Assembly: GCA_964646605.1 (NCBI GenBank)
Contig: CAZYEX010000096.1
Coordinates: 42,901-106,900 of the forward strand
DNA: 64,000 bases
Direction of reading: 5' to 3'
Source: SBAX01 sp964646605
Lineage (GTDB): Bacteria > Planctomycetota > Phycisphaerae > UBA1845
Shown here: piece after piece, positions 55,051-64,000 of the stretch
How the letters are laid out: each line of letters starts with the position of its first letter
Numbering within the stretch: the first letter of the stretch is position 1
Position numbers and translations under genes: made by a program
The notes under the pieces: generated by a model
Seen by the model: only the letters and a program-made list of their open reading frames with translations
Told to the model about the DNA's origin: nothing
Databases searched by the model: none

Positions 55051-57324
55051 CTACGGTTTCCCGCTGTTCGCGGGCAGTTCCGTCTCGGCGTTGGCGAGGG
55101 TCGGATGGCGGATGCCCAGGAGCTTGACGCGCAGGTACAGCAAGGCCGTGTCCACCTGCGGGTCGTCCTTGGGTCGAACGTTCTCGTCGAGTTGTTCGAG
55201 CGGAGGAAGCTCCGGCTCCTTGGGTGCAGCGGCGTCGGCGGTTTTTTCGCCGGATTTCTCGGCGGCATCATCGCCCGCGACCTTTTCGGTTTCGATTTCT
55301 TCCCCCGTCAAGGGATCGACGGTCGGCTCTTTGGCGACGATTTCATCTTTCTTGACCGCCGGTTTGGGCGGACCGAGAAGGTCGGCGTCGCGGCGCATCT
55401 GCCAGGCGTTGATCCGCTCCCAGCGGGCCAGGCGAATCGCGATCTGCGGATCGACGCCCCAGTTTTGGGAGGTCGGCTCGCGGTGCAAGGAAACGCCGCT
55501 GGGAAGGTAATACTTGGCCGTTGTCAGTTTCAACTTGGCATTCGAGGAGCTCAGCGGGATCAGGTTCTGAACGCTGAACTTTCCGAAGGTCCGCTCGCCG
55601 ATGACCGTGCCGCGATGGTTGTCGCGGATGGCCCCGGAGACGATCTCGGAGGCGCTGGCGCTGCCCTCGTCGACCAGGACGGTCAACGGGATGTCGGAAT
55701 AGGGGCCGTCGCTGGTGACGGTCAGGGCCTGGTCTTCGCCCTGATTACGGCCTTTCGTGCTGACCACCTTCTCGCCGCGGTTGAGGAAGAGCGACGAAAC
55801 CTGCCACGCCGAGTCGAGCAGCCCGCCGGGGTTCCAGCGAAGGTCCAGCACCAAAGCCCGAAGACCCTTGGCTTGGAGTTCACTCATGGCGTTGGCCAAG
55901 TCCTCGGCGGTGTTCTTTTGGAAATTGGTCAGGCGGATGTAGCCGATCTTGTTGTCCCGATCGATCCAGTGATCCCAGGAGCTGTCGGGTTTTCGCTGCC
56001 AACCCTTGACCGATTGAATCTTGATTTGGTCGCGGACCAAGGGGAACTCGATCTCGTCCTCGCCGCGGCGGATGGTCAACGTGACGGGCGTGCCCTTCAG
56101 TCCGGTGATGGTGCTGACCACCTTGTTGACGGAATACCCGCGCAAGGGAACGCCGTCCACCTTGGCAATGAGGTCGCCCGCCTGGATGCCGTGGCGGAAG
56201 GCGGGGGTGTCTTCGAGCGGGGTTACCACCTCAATGTCCCCGGCCTTGTTCTTGATAATGGAAATGCCCACGCCCACGAAATCGCCGCGGGTGTGCTTGT
56301 CGAACTCGTCGATGTCCTGGGGCCAGATGACGTTGGTGAAATCGTCGAGCGGTTCGAGGGCCCCGCGCATCAGCTCGCTGACCACCAGTTCCTCGGAGAG
56401 ATTGATGGTTTCCTTGTTGATCTTGAGCACGGCGCGGCGGAAGCGATCGACGCAGGCGCGGCGGTCGATGGCCGGGGCGGCTCGGAGCTGGTCGAGATTC
56501 TCCTGGATACGGGTCTTGAAATCGCGGACGTTGTCCTCGTTCTGCAAACCCGGAAAGGTCTTCCGCGCCGTCTCGGAGTCGGCCAGAAGGAGAAGCTGTT
56601 CGAGTCCGCTTTCGCAAATCACCCGGAAATCGGCCACTTCGACGTAGTACAACCCGATGCATTCCAGGGCCGCTTCGGCGTCCTTCCATTCCACCTTCTC
56701 GATGCGCTCCTGCCAATTCGTCTCTTCGGTGAACATGGTGTCGAGGCGAAGGTGCGTGAGGGCCTCGCGTTCCAACTTCTGGTAGCGCGGCTCAGTTTCA
56801 TACAGGATCATCAGGTCGGAGTAGATGTGCCAGGCGCCGCGCCAATCGCCCTTCTTTTTCAACTCCTCGGTGTGCAACAGGGCGTCGTTGACCAATTGCT
56901 GCAACCAGTCGCTCTTCAAGAACTCGGCGCGGTCGGCGGCGACGTCGGAGGCCAGCAGCGACTTGTCGAGGGCCAGGGCGTATTCCTTGCGTTCGATGCG
57001 GGCCTTGGCATATCCGACGTATTTCTCGAACTCCAGGCGGTCGGCGTCGCGGCGCGCGGCAAGCTTGGTTTGGTATTCGTCCAACCAGTTTCGCACGCGG
57101 TCGATGAGCTGACCGCCGCTCTGGATCTCCCGAACCGTGTCGACGGCGGATTGGAACTCGCCCTTGTCGATCTGTTGCAGGCTCTTGCGCCACAGCTCAT
57201 CCGGTTGGACGGCGGCGGCGGTTTGGGAATCGCCCGCGAAGACCGGGGCGACCACGAAAAGCGAAAGCGACGCCCACCGGGTGAAACGTCGCCAGCCCTG
57301 CCAACCAAACGACTTGGGATCCAT
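55051..57324 (-). CDS. S41 family C-terminal processing peptidase (PDZ)
   Basis: 757 residues from ATG 57324, which has a GGAAGGAG ribosome binding site and a signal peptide (WASLSLFVVAPVFAGD). The N-terminal ~330 residues are helical, with TPR-like pairs. A PDZ domain spans ~335-425 (GVGISIIKNKAGDIEV, GIQAGDLIAKVDGVPLRGYS). The S41 core spans ~440-640: LRALVLDLRWNPGG, the nucleophile in VDEGSASASEIVSGAIRDN and the Lys in RTFGKFSVQNLIPL. The C-terminus is acidic and Lys/Pro-rich. A periplasmic or surface protease that cuts C-terminal tails; a link to the secreted proteins nearby is only a guess. Confidence 0.9.
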   Translation of the reverse strand: MDPKSFGWQGWRRFTRWASLSLFVVAPVFAGDSQTAAAVQPDELWRKSLQQIDKGEFQSAVDTVREIQSGGQLIDRVRNWLDEYQTKLAARRDADRLEFEKYVGYAKARIERKEYALALDKSLLASDVAADRAEFLKSDWLQQLVNDALLHTEELKKKGDWRGAWHIYSDLMILYETEPRYQKLEREALTHLRLDTMFTEETNWQERIEKVEWKDAEAALECIGLYYVEVADFRVICESGLEQLLLLADSETARKTFPGLQNEDNVRDFKTRIQENLDQLRAAPAIDRRACVDRFRRAVLKINKETINLSEELVVSELMRGALEPLDDFTNVIWPQDIDEFDKHTRGDFVGVGISIIKNKAGDIEVVTPLEDTPAFRHGIQAGDLIAKVDGVPLRGYSVNKVVSTITGLKGTPVTLTIRRGEDEIEFPLVRDQIKIQSVKGWQRKPDSSWDHWIDRDNKIGYIRLTNFQKNTAEDLANAMSELQAKGLRALVLDLRWNPGGLLDSAWQVSSLFLNRGEKVVSTKGRNQGEDQALTVTSDGPYSDIPLTVLVDEGSASASEIVSGAIRDNHRGTVIGERTFGKFSVQNLIPLSSSNAKLKLTTAKYYLPSGVSLHREPTSQNWGVDPQIAIRLARWERINAWQMRRDADLLGPPKPAVKKDEIVAKEPTVDPLTGEEIETEKVAGDDAAEKSGEKTADAAAPKEPELPPLEQLDENVRPKDDPQVDTALLYLRVKLLGIRHPTLANAETELPANSGKP

Positions 57325-57813
57325 AAACACTCCTTCCAAGCCTTCCTAGTATTCCGTCATGCGTTGGTTTTCGGGTGCTAAGGCATGCTTCAACCCGCCG
57401 TGTGCAGGCGCAGGCATGTCCAGGACCACCCGACGACCTCGTCTTCCGGTCCAATCCAGTATAAGAACCAGGTTCCTATAGGTCCACCCGTACATCGTGA
57501 GGCGACGGTTTTCGACCGGCAAACCGGCCCCAAGCCCCTCCACGCCGGTTGGAAACCTACGGACTTTCGGCAGTGACGGCGGGAACGGTGAGCTGTGTCC
57601 CAGAGAGGTCCCCGATTCCGGGGTCCGGCGACATTTTCGGACAACCCGTCGATACCGCAAAACTTGTGCGGGGCCGTGTGGCATTCGGCGGTCGGTTTGA
57701 ACTCCGACCCTCTCCAGCCTACCTTCACCAGTTCGGTTGCTTCGGAGGATCACGGAGATGAGCCCGTTGCGCGCCTGCTTTAACGCCGGTTCGTTACGTG
57801 GCTGCGACATTCG
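57325..57813. other. Intergenic region between divergent S41 and uvrA genes
   Basis: About 490 bases. No reading frame with family similarity and no RNA gene recognised. A weak CCGG-CAAA-CCGG hairpin lies at about 57520. Promoters for both genes are expected but cannot be placed. Confidence 0.4.
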
Positions 57814-60666
57814 ATGAACCCGCGTTCGAGCATTCGCGTCTTTGGCGCCCGGCAGCACAACCTCAAGAACATCAACGTCGAGATTCCTCGCGGGGTGGTG
57901 ACGGTGGTCACCGGGCTTTCGGGGTCGGGAAAAAGCTCCCTGGCCTTTGACACCATTTACGCCGAGGGGCAACGGCGATACGTCGAATCGCTCTCCACCT
58001 ATGCCCGTCAGTTCCTCGAACAGATGCAGAAACCGGACGTGGAGCGGATCGAGGGGTTGTCGCCCACCATCGCCATCGAGCAGCGCTGCGGGGCGGCCGG
58101 TCCGCGTTCCACGGTCTCGACCTCGACGGAGATTCACGATTTTCTGCGCGTGTTGTTTGCCCGCGCCGGACAGCCGTTCTGTTGGAAGTGCGAGAGGCCG
58201 ATCGTTCGGCAATCGACGGCGCAGATGGTGGACGCGGTTCTCGCCGGACCGGCGGGTCAACGGCTGCTGGTGCTTTCGCCGCTGGTGGTCGAACAACGCG
58301 GGCAACACAAGGCCGTGCTGGAGCGGATGGTCCGCGAAGGGTTTGTCCGCGCTCGGATCGACGGTGAAGTCGTCACCATCGAAGAAGCGCCGACGCTGGC
58401 CCCCAACCGCCGGCACACCATCGAAGCGGTCGTCGATCGCCTCACCGTCAAACCGGAAATCGCACAGCGACTGGCCGACAGCATCGAGCTCGCCACCCGG
58501 CTTTCGGGGGGACGGGTCATCATCAGCGCGGAAGCGGCGTCCGATCGCTGGGTCGATCAACCCTACAGCGCCGCGTTGGCCTGTCCCGTCCATGCCGACG
58601 TGCGGCTGCACGAGCTGTCGCCGCAGCTCTTCAGCTTCAACTCGCCGCAGGGGGCGTGTGCATCGTGTCACGGTCTTGGCACATCACTGGACTTCGATCC
58701 CGAGTTGGTCGTGCCCGATCCCAATCTTTCGCTGCGCGAGGGGGCGATTGCGGCCTGGCGGCGACAGGGGCGACGACTGAACGCGGTGTATGCCAAGACG
58801 CTCCAGGAGTTCTGGGAGCGATTCGCGGTATTGCCCGACGCCCCGTTCCGAAACATTCCCGAGAGGGTATCGCACATCCTGCTCCACGGCTCGACCGAGG
58901 ACGAAGCGCGGCAATATGGCGGCGCTTTCGAGGGGGTTCTGCCCGATCTGGCCCGCCGCTGGGGGACTACGGAGTCGGAGGGGGCGAAAGCGCGCCTGCA
59001 CGCCTTCCTAAGCGAGGCCCCATGCGAATCGTGCCGTGGGGCGCGGCTCCATCAGGGGGCCTTGAGCGTGCGCGTCCAAAATCGAAATGTCGCGGAAATT
59101 TCCCGCATGACCATCGCCCAGGCGGCGGTGTTCTTTCGCGACCTTCGCTTCACGGGTGAGGCGGCCGTGGCGGCGGAGCCCCTGTTGCGCGAAATCCGTT
59201 CGCGGCTGACTTTCCTCTGCGAGGTCGGCGTCGATTACCTGGGACTGGACCGGGCGACGGCGAGCTTGTCCGGCGGCGAGTTCCAGCGGATTCGCCTGGC
59301 CACGCAGATCGGCAGCGCCCTCTCCGGCATCTGCTACGTGCTCGACGAGCCGACCATCGGTTTGCATCCCCGCGACACGCGCAAGTTGACCTCGATTCTG
59401 CAGCGCCTGGCCGAAATGGAGAACACGGTCATCGTCGTGGAGCATGACGAGGAAGTAATCCGCGGCGCGGCGCACATGATCGACATCGGGCCAGGCGCGG
59501 GGGCCCGCGGCGGATTCCTCGTTGCCCAAGGGTCGGTAGCGGAAGTCCTGCAATGCCCGACTTCCATGACCGCCAAGTTCCTGACCGGCGAATCGAGCGT
59601 CCAAGTGCCGGAGGAACGTCGAAAGGTTCAATGGGAGCGATGCGTGGAAGTCCGCGGCGCCTCAGCCAACAATCTCAAGAACATCAACGTGCGTTTCCCC
59701 TTGGGTTGCCTGGTGGCGGTGACGGGCGTGTCAGGGAGCGGCAAGAGCACGCTGGTGACGCACGTTTTGCTGCGCGCGCTGAGGCGCACCCTGGATCGCA
59801 GCGGGCCCAGGCCGGGAGCGTTCGAGCGGCTCGTCGGGGCGTCCCTGGTGGACAAGGTGATCGAGGTGGATCAATCGCCGATCGGGCGAACTCCACGTAG
59901 CAACCCGGCCACCTACGTGGGCGTTTTCAACCTCATTCGCGATCTCTACGCCCGAACGCGAGAGGCCAAGATCCGCGGATACGGGTCGGCGCGCTTCAGC
60001 TTCAATATCGCCGGCGGCCGCTGCGAGCTGTGCGAGGGGCAGGGCGTCAAACGCATCGTGCTGCACTTCCTGCCCGACGTGTACGTCCCCTGCGGGGAGT
60101 GCGGCGGGACGCGCTTCAACCGCGAGACGTTGGAGGTGCGCTATCGCGGCAAAAACATCGCCGACGTGCTGGCCATGCCCGTCGAGGACGCCGTGAAGTT
60201 CTTCGAAAACTTCAGCAACGTCGCCCGCCGCTTGCAGGCCCTCAACAACGTGGGGTTGGGTTACATGACGCTGGGGCAGGCCTCGAGCACGCTCTCGGGC
60301 GGAGAGGCCCAGCGGGTCAAGCTCGCCGCCGAACTGCATCGCACGCCCGACACCCACACCCTCTACATCCTCGATGAACCGACCACCGGTTTGCACTTCG
60401 CGGACGTGCGGAATCTGCTGCTCTTACTCCATCGCCTCGTGGACCGCGGCCACACCGTCGTGGTCATCGAGCACAACCTCGATGTCCTCAAGGTCGCCGA
60501 CTGGGTCATCGACCTAGGCCCCGAAGGTGGCGACGCCGGCGGCTACGTCGTCGCAGAAGGCACGCCGGAAGACGTGGCTGGATCTGCCGCCAGTCATACG
60601 GGGCGATTTCTCACGAACCGGCTCGTAGGCACCGCGAGAGTTTCGGAACGCTCGACCACACCGTGA
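57814..60666 (+). CDS. uvrA: Excinuclease ABC subunit A
   Basis: DNA-damage recognition ATPase of nucleotide excision repair, 950 residues, normal length. Two ABC modules are complete: Walker A GLSGSGKSS (34-42) and GVSGSGKST (second half), signatures LSGGEFQR and LSGGEAQR, Walker B-type YVLDEPTIGLHPRD and YILDEPTTGLHFAD. Two zinc sites are visible, CASCHGLG with CESCRGARL, and CELCEGQG with CGECGGTRF. It loads UvrB onto damaged DNA. Monocistronic. Confidence 0.97.
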   Translation: MNPRSSIRVFGARQHNLKNINVEIPRGVVTVVTGLSGSGKSSLAFDTIYAEGQRRYVESLSTYARQFLEQMQKPDVERIEGLSPTIAIEQRCGAAGPRSTVSTSTEIHDFLRVLFARAGQPFCWKCERPIVRQSTAQMVDAVLAGPAGQRLLVLSPLVVEQRGQHKAVLERMVREGFVRARIDGEVVTIEEAPTLAPNRRHTIEAVVDRLTVKPEIAQRLADSIELATRLSGGRVIISAEAASDRWVDQPYSAALACPVHADVRLHELSPQLFSFNSPQGACASCHGLGTSLDFDPELVVPDPNLSLREGAIAAWRRQGRRLNAVYAKTLQEFWERFAVLPDAPFRNIPERVSHILLHGSTEDEARQYGGAFEGVLPDLARRWGTTESEGAKARLHAFLSEAPCESCRGARLHQGALSVRVQNRNVAEISRMTIAQAAVFFRDLRFTGEAAVAAEPLLREIRSRLTFLCEVGVDYLGLDRATASLSGGEFQRIRLATQIGSALSGICYVLDEPTIGLHPRDTRKLTSILQRLAEMENTVIVVEHDEEVIRGAAHMIDIGPGAGARGGFLVAQGSVAEVLQCPTSMTAKFLTGESSVQVPEERRKVQWERCVEVRGASANNLKNINVRFPLGCLVAVTGVSGSGKSTLVTHVLLRALRRTLDRSGPRPGAFERLVGASLVDKVIEVDQSPIGRTPRSNPATYVGVFNLIRDLYARTREAKIRGYGSARFSFNIAGGRCELCEGQGVKRIVLHFLPDVYVPCGECGGTRFNRETLEVRYRGKNIADVLAMPVEDAVKFFENFSNVARRLQALNNVGLGYMTLGQASSTLSGGEAQRVKLAAELHRTPDTHTLYILDEPTTGLHFADVRNLLLLLHRLVDRGHTVVVIEHNLDVLKVADWVIDLGPEGGDAGGYVVAEGTPEDVAGSAASHTGRFLTNRLVGTARVSERSTTP

Positions 60667-60722
60667 GTTTCCAACCTCGGAGTCCCACCTCGGAATCAAA
60701 ACCGCGACCGTCAGGGAACCAA

Positions 60723-60750
60723 TGTAGCGCCACTCCTTTTGGGTGGCGCA
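60723..60750 (+). repeat. TGTAGCGCC-family palindromic repeat, single copy
   Basis: TGTAGCGCCACTCCTTTTGG then GTGGCGCA, matching the carB insert at 15549. A small CTCGTCT/AGACGAG hairpin follows at about 60769-60788, so the uvrA 3' region (60667-60858) is made largely of fold-back DNA. Confidence 0.7.
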
Positions 60751-60858
60751 CAGCCGCGAGCGCAGGTTCTCGTCTCCTTCCGAGACGAGGTGCGAAGCGG
60801 GTAGCACCGGCAATGAACGTCGACATTCAGTACACGACAGATCCGCACGCACCTGAAT

Positions 60859-61593
60859 TCACGCCTTAAGTGCCGCCAACACCAGGTATTTGTTGCAAAA
60901 CCCGTGGACCAGCGTCGTGGCGAGGCGGCGAAACAGCATCGTCGGATGCCGGGCATAGTAGGCCGGGAGTCCTTTGCGGAACGAGTAGTTCCGTTGCGAC
61001 GTGCGGCGGACTCGCAACAGTCCCCAAGGAGAAAAAGGCTGAATCTGCGGCAACTCGTCCACGATGGTGAGACCACTCGTTTGGAACAATTCGCGGAATC
61101 CGGCGGCGGAGAAGTCGTGCAAGTGGTAGGGATTCACGTCGCTGGAAAGCGTGATCGGCGCCGAAGCGATCACCATGCCGCATGCACCGACGAAACCGCA
61201 AAGGCGCCTCACGAATCCCACGGCGTCGGGCAGGTGCTCGATCGTTTCCAAGCTCACCGCGGTGTCAAAGGGTTGTCCCGGTAGGTAGGTGACCGCGTCT
61301 GCCTGAACGAACTCGATCCCGGGTCTGCGGTAGTGGTCGATCGCATAGGCGATCGCCTCCGGAGAGAGGTCCACGCCGAGCACCGAGGCAGCGCCCGCGA
61401 CGTGCAGCAGGGCGCTTCCGTATCCGACCCCGCACGCAATATCCAACACCCGCCGACCGGCCACGAACTTGGCCGCGAAGCGGTATCGCGCAAGGTGCAG
61501 TTCCAACATCTCCCGCTCCAGGGGCACATCCGCGGAGAGCAGATCGGGGATGATCCTCTCCATGTCGAAGGATGAGGACGAGTGCGGGGTCAT
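60859..61593 (-). CDS. Class I SAM-dependent methyltransferase
   Basis: 244 residues. Rossmann-fold methyltransferase: motif I RRVLDIACGVGYGSALL, post-I VLGVDLSPEAIAYA, then IEFVQADAVTYLPGQPFDTA and SLETIEHLPDAVGFV (UbiE/Coq5-like methyltransferase 11 group). The target is unknown; the basic C-terminal region could contact a glycan or lipid. The ATG at 61593 overlaps the stop of the thioredoxin-like gene as ATGA, so translation is coupled. Confidence 0.88.
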   Translation of the reverse strand: MTPHSSSSFDMERIIPDLLSADVPLEREMLELHLARYRFAAKFVAGRRVLDIACGVGYGSALLHVAGAASVLGVDLSPEAIAYAIDHYRRPGIEFVQADAVTYLPGQPFDTAVSLETIEHLPDAVGFVRRLCGFVGACGMVIASAPITLSSDVNPYHLHDFSAAGFRELFQTSGLTIVDELPQIQPFSPWGLLRVRRTSQRNYSFRKGLPAYYARHPTMLFRRLATTLVHGFCNKYLVLAALKA

Positions 61594-62138
61594 CCCGTCG
61601 GGCCCGACGAACGGGTCACGTCGTGCGCCTGTTGCAAAAAGGCGATGAACATCTCTTCCGTGTGATAGCCGTCGGTGCGGGCCAAGAGCTTGCCGGACGG
61701 ACTGAGCACGGCGTACGTCGGGGTCACCTGCACGAAGTATCGGCGGGCGAGTTCCAGGTTGTACGCGACGTTGACGCGGACGGGAATGAAGTCGCCGAGC
61801 GATCGTTGGACCGCTTCCGATGGCAACACGGTTCGGTCCATGGCCGCACAGGGCGGGCAACCGTCGGAATGAAAGGCGACCACGATGTTCTTGTCCGCCG
61901 CCGCCGCTTGCTGCAAGGCAGCGTCGAAGTCCTCGCCCCACCCCGCAGGATGGCCGACCGGGCGGCTGACGAAGAAATAGAGAGTGAACGCCGCCGCCAA
62001 CGCGAGGGGCATGCCCCACTTGCTGCGCCGGGCTTGCAAGCCTGTTGGACTGTGAACCTGTTCAACGTGAACGCTCATCGCACTGCGCTTATCGGGACTG
62101 CGAAACCCCCCGCTTGAAAGCCGAGGCTCGGGGGTCAT
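61590..62138 (-). CDS. Membrane-anchored thioredoxin-like protein
   Basis: 182 residues. One N-terminal membrane helix (MPLALAAAFTLYFFVS, ~43-58) precedes a thioredoxin-fold domain with the redox motif SDGCPPCAAMDRTVL (CPPC near residue 94), VQVTPTYAVLSPSGKLLART (cis-Pro loop) and a DGYHTEEMFIAFL end. It resembles DsbD C-terminal/thiol-disulfide reductases acting outside the cytoplasm. The start at 62138 overlaps the preceding gene's stop as ATGA; ATG 62078 is an alternative. Confidence 0.85.
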   Translation of the reverse strand: MTPEPRLSSGGFRSPDKRSAMSVHVEQVHSPTGLQARRSKWGMPLALAAAFTLYFFVSRPVGHPAGWGEDFDAALQQAAAADKNIVVAFHSDGCPPCAAMDRTVLPSEAVQRSLGDFIPVRVNVAYNLELARRYFVQVTPTYAVLSPSGKLLARTDGYHTEEMFIAFLQQAHDVTRSSGPTG

Positions 62139-62326
62139 TCGTCGTCGTCTTTCGCCACCGCTGACTTGTCGCTGCCGTTGACGACGTTGGATTTCACATC
62201 GCCGCCCTTGGTGACACGGACCTGAATGACTTTGTGCGTGCGCGAGCAGGTCATATGGATGGTCGTCTCGGGCATGTCGAAGGAGTGCGACTGCTTACAG
62301 GCCGGACAATCAAAACGAATCAGCAT
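62135..62326 (-). CDS. Small Cys-containing (zinc-ribbon-like) protein
   Basis: 63 residues from ATG 62326, with GGAAAGGGA upstream. It starts MLIRFDCPACKQSHSF, a CxxC with a later TCSRTHKVIQV that offers a third Cys and a His, so a half or irregular zinc ribbon is likely. The C-terminus is acidic (AVAKDDDE). No family recognised. First gene of a three-gene overlapping unit with the thioredoxin-like and methyltransferase genes. Confidence 0.7.
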   Translation of the reverse strand: MLIRFDCPACKQSHSFDMPETTIHMTCSRTHKVIQVRVTKGGDVKSNVVNGSDKSAVAKDDDE

Positions 62327-62567
62327 CCCGTCCCTTTCCTCCCGCCCCACGCGGGCATCCGCGTGATCCTACACTCGATCGGGCTTTCGTCCAGCCCGTT
62401 ACAAGTCTGAAAGAAACCGGCGAACCGACGATGGACCCCCAACCACGGCCAGGGCGCGGTCCACCGGCTGACCCTCCCGCGCTCCCATCGCCCCGCGGCG
62501 ACCGGGCGCACCCATGCGGGCTCGGCCACGCCTGTGTAGTGCTCGCCGATGCCACGCGCCTACAGGA

Positions 62568-63296
62568 TTATCGTCGGAGCTTCACTTGCGTCTGAATACG
62601 CGCCAGCAACGGAGTGATGAACCGAGTGAAGCTCAATTCGGGGTTCGGCTGTTTGAAGTCGCCCGTCGTCGCGCTGGATTCCTGGGAGAGCAAGAAACAT
62701 CCCCCGTCGTACACCCGGTCACGGAGAAGTTTTTCGATGAGCAAAGAGTAACGCCGCTCGTACGAAGCGTCTTTGAACTCAGGAAACACCGCGAAATGCG
62801 GCTCCCGAACGGCGACAGGCGAAGTCGATCGGGGGCATTCCTCGAGCATCATGAGGTATCCGAGCCAAGGTCGTGACGACGGCCGGAACGCGCCTTCGCG
62901 AAAGGCCGCCCAAATATCGGTGGCACTTCCCAAGGCCTCCTCGGTGCGATTGTTGAAGTTGTCCCCGAACGACGGCCCGACCTGTGACTTGAATTCAATG
63001 GCCGCGATCAACTCGCCATTGACCAGGAGAACCAAGTCCCAGGATTTCTCGGCGCGGTACCAGCCTGGTAGCTCGAGCTCCCGGTTGTGATGGATTCCGT
63101 CGGACGGCGCTCCGCTCTCGAGTACGAGGGCGCGGACGAGTTCGACAAACCCATCCATTTGCGCGCCGCCCGTAAGCGCCGCACGAGCGCCCGTGTCTCT
63201 CGCCCCGGAAGTTCGACCTTGCGTAGACGCTTGTTGACGTCGTGTCCGCCAGAAGTGCTTGACTGCCCCGCGGATTCGCCCATCGAAGTCAAACAT
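62568..63296 (-). CDS. Type II restriction endonuclease, PaeR7I/XhoI-like
   Basis: 242 residues. It has the family pattern throughout: AVKHFWRTRRQQASTQG, GARAALTGGAQMDGFVELV, LPGWYRAEKSWDLVLLVNGE, AAIEFKSQVGPSFGDNFNNR then TEEALGSATDIW, and RPWLGYLMMLEECPRS. The PD-(D/E)xK-type site is the Asp in WDLVL and E-F-K in AIEFKSQ. PaeR7I and XhoI cut CTCGAG; this homologue probably does too, which needs testing. It overlaps the methyltransferase gene by 8 bases, downstream of it. Confidence 0.93.
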   Translation of the reverse strand: MFDFDGRIRGAVKHFWRTRRQQASTQGRTSGARDTGARAALTGGAQMDGFVELVRALVLESGAPSDGIHHNRELELPGWYRAEKSWDLVLLVNGELIAAIEFKSQVGPSFGDNFNNRTEEALGSATDIWAAFREGAFRPSSRPWLGYLMMLEECPRSTSPVAVREPHFAVFPEFKDASYERRYSLLIEKLLRDRVYDGGCFLLSQESSATTGDFKQPNPELSFTRFITPLLARIQTQVKLRR

Positions 63297-64000
63297 CCGC
63301 CTGCTCTCGGATCAGAATGTCCGCTCGGAAAAACAGATCGCTCCCGTGGGTCATCATCCTCCGTCGGGCCATCTCGAAATACTTCGGATCGACTTCCACC
63401 CCGACGCTGTTTCGCCCCCAGCGAGCCGCGGCAAAATTCGTCGTGGCCGTCCCCATGAAGGGATCCAGCACCGTGTCCCCGACGAAGCTGAACATGCGGA
63501 TGAGTCTTTCCGCAAGGGTGACGGAGAACGGGGCGGGGTGTTTGTGCGTCGACGCACCTCCCACGTCATTCCAAATCTGCCGAAACCAAACCGCGTGCAG
63601 CCGGGCGGGTACGACGCTCAATAATCGGTCCCGGAGGGAGGGACGGCGATACCCGCCGGGCTTGCGTTGCATGAGGATAAACTCGATGTCGTTCTTGATC
63701 ACCGCGTTGGGCTCGTAGGGCTTGCCCAGGAATCCACCGCTTCCCTCGACCTCGTACTTGGCATTGGCGATCTTATGCCAAATGATCGGTGACAAGTTGT
63801 CAAACCCGATGCTCTTGCATCGCTCCTGGATCGTCGCGTGAAGCGGCACGACCGTGTGGCGTCCATGGTTCTGTCGGCGGGACAAACAAACGTCCCCCAC
63901 GACACATACCAACCGACCACCAGGGACGAGAGCACGCCAACAATGTCGCCAGACGTGATCGAGGGCTTCGATGAACTCGGAATACTCGCCGACGTGACCA
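63289..64000 (-). CDS. DNA methyltransferase of the R-M pair (5' end beyond window)
   Basis: Partial gene, open to the right edge: the minus strand from 64000 reads GHVGEYSEFIEALDHVWRHC, then WRALVPGGRLVCVVGDV without a stop. C-terminal motifs are PLHATIQERCKSIGFD, IIWHKIAN and VLDPFMGTATTNFAAARWGR then NSVGVEVDPKYFEMA (SAM-binding motif I, DPF-x-G), as in beta-class N6A/N4C enzymes; the catalytic [DSN]PP[YF] must lie off the window. It should protect the site cut by the adjacent endonuclease. Confidence 0.88.
   Translation of the reverse strand, partial: GHVGEYSEFIEALDHVWRHCWRALVPGGRLVCVVGDVCLSRRQNHGRHTVVPLHATIQERCKSIGFDNLSPIIWHKIANAKYEVEGSGGFLGKPYEPNAVIKNDIEFILMQRKPGGYRRPSLRDRLLSVVPARLHAVWFRQIWNDVGGASTHKHPAPFSVTLAERLIRMFSFVGDTVLDPFMGTATTNFAAARWGRNSVGVEVDPKYFEMARRRMMTHGSDLFFRADILIREQADV

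Noticed and set aside
54928..57381. 817-residue plus-strand frame across the S41 protease gene
   Set aside because: The minus strand carries the complete PDZ-S41 protein with signal peptide and ribosome binding site; the plus frame is a codon-bias shadow.

Overview
The window is GC-rich, gene-dense bacterial chromosome. Several traits point to a planctomycete, probably near the Phycisphaerae: large secreted proteins with dockerin-like tails and 'DCNGNGIPDE'-type motifs, choice-of-anchor, GWIN-repeat and beta-helix proteins, an ECF sigma/anti-sigma pair, a Ser/Thr kinase of the kinase-TPR type, and short hypothetical families I associate with planctomycetes. I found no rRNA, convincing tRNA, intact transposase or CRISPR array.

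Layout. 0-14.4 kb: pepT, a secreted protein of nine six-cysteine repeats, a YWTD-like propeller protein, a P5C dehydrogenase, a Ser/Thr kinase cut short, a secreted beta-helix protein lying between the kinase and a fragment resembling its lost C-terminus, then a sigma factor/anti-sigma/membrane-protein operon. 14.5-19.6 kb: carB (minus strand), swollen by in-frame repeat insertions; upstream lie a zinc-ribbon gene and a DUF2442/DUF4160 pair, and beyond them a second, diverged copy of the first ~23 carB codons. 19.7-25.3 kb: a secreted lipase-like protein, two glycosyltransferases and an MBL hydrolase. 25.6-35.0 kb: a cluster of secreted surface proteins. 35.4-41.2 kb: rpmB, a membrane zincin-like protein, a TolC-like protein, a MazG-like protein and an FHA-GAF-PP2C phosphatase. 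41.2-46.4 kb: a four-gene polysaccharide operon (minus strand). 46.6-52.5 kb: DUF423-gatC-gatA, a DUF3800 protein, a GNAT protein, an amidohydrolase and ndk. 52.5-64 kb: a large choice-of-anchor Q-like repeat protein, an S41 protease, uvrA, a zinc-ribbon/thioredoxin/methyltransferase operon, and a PaeR7I/XhoI-like restriction-modification pair running off the right edge.

The most distinctive signal is a cysteine-rich C-terminal module of about 285-430 residues shared by four secreted proteins whose N-terminal parts are unrelated (YWTD propeller, choice-of-anchor B plus PKD, choice-of-anchor V with a CxxCH site, GWIN repeats). Each ends in a near-invariant C-x-D-R-C-G-R-C-[TS]-P. It looks like a common cell-surface attachment or sorting tail, but that role is inferred. 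The second theme is short mobile-looking repeats (palindromic units and minisatellites) between genes, inside carB, and forming the C-terminus of a glycosyltransferase.
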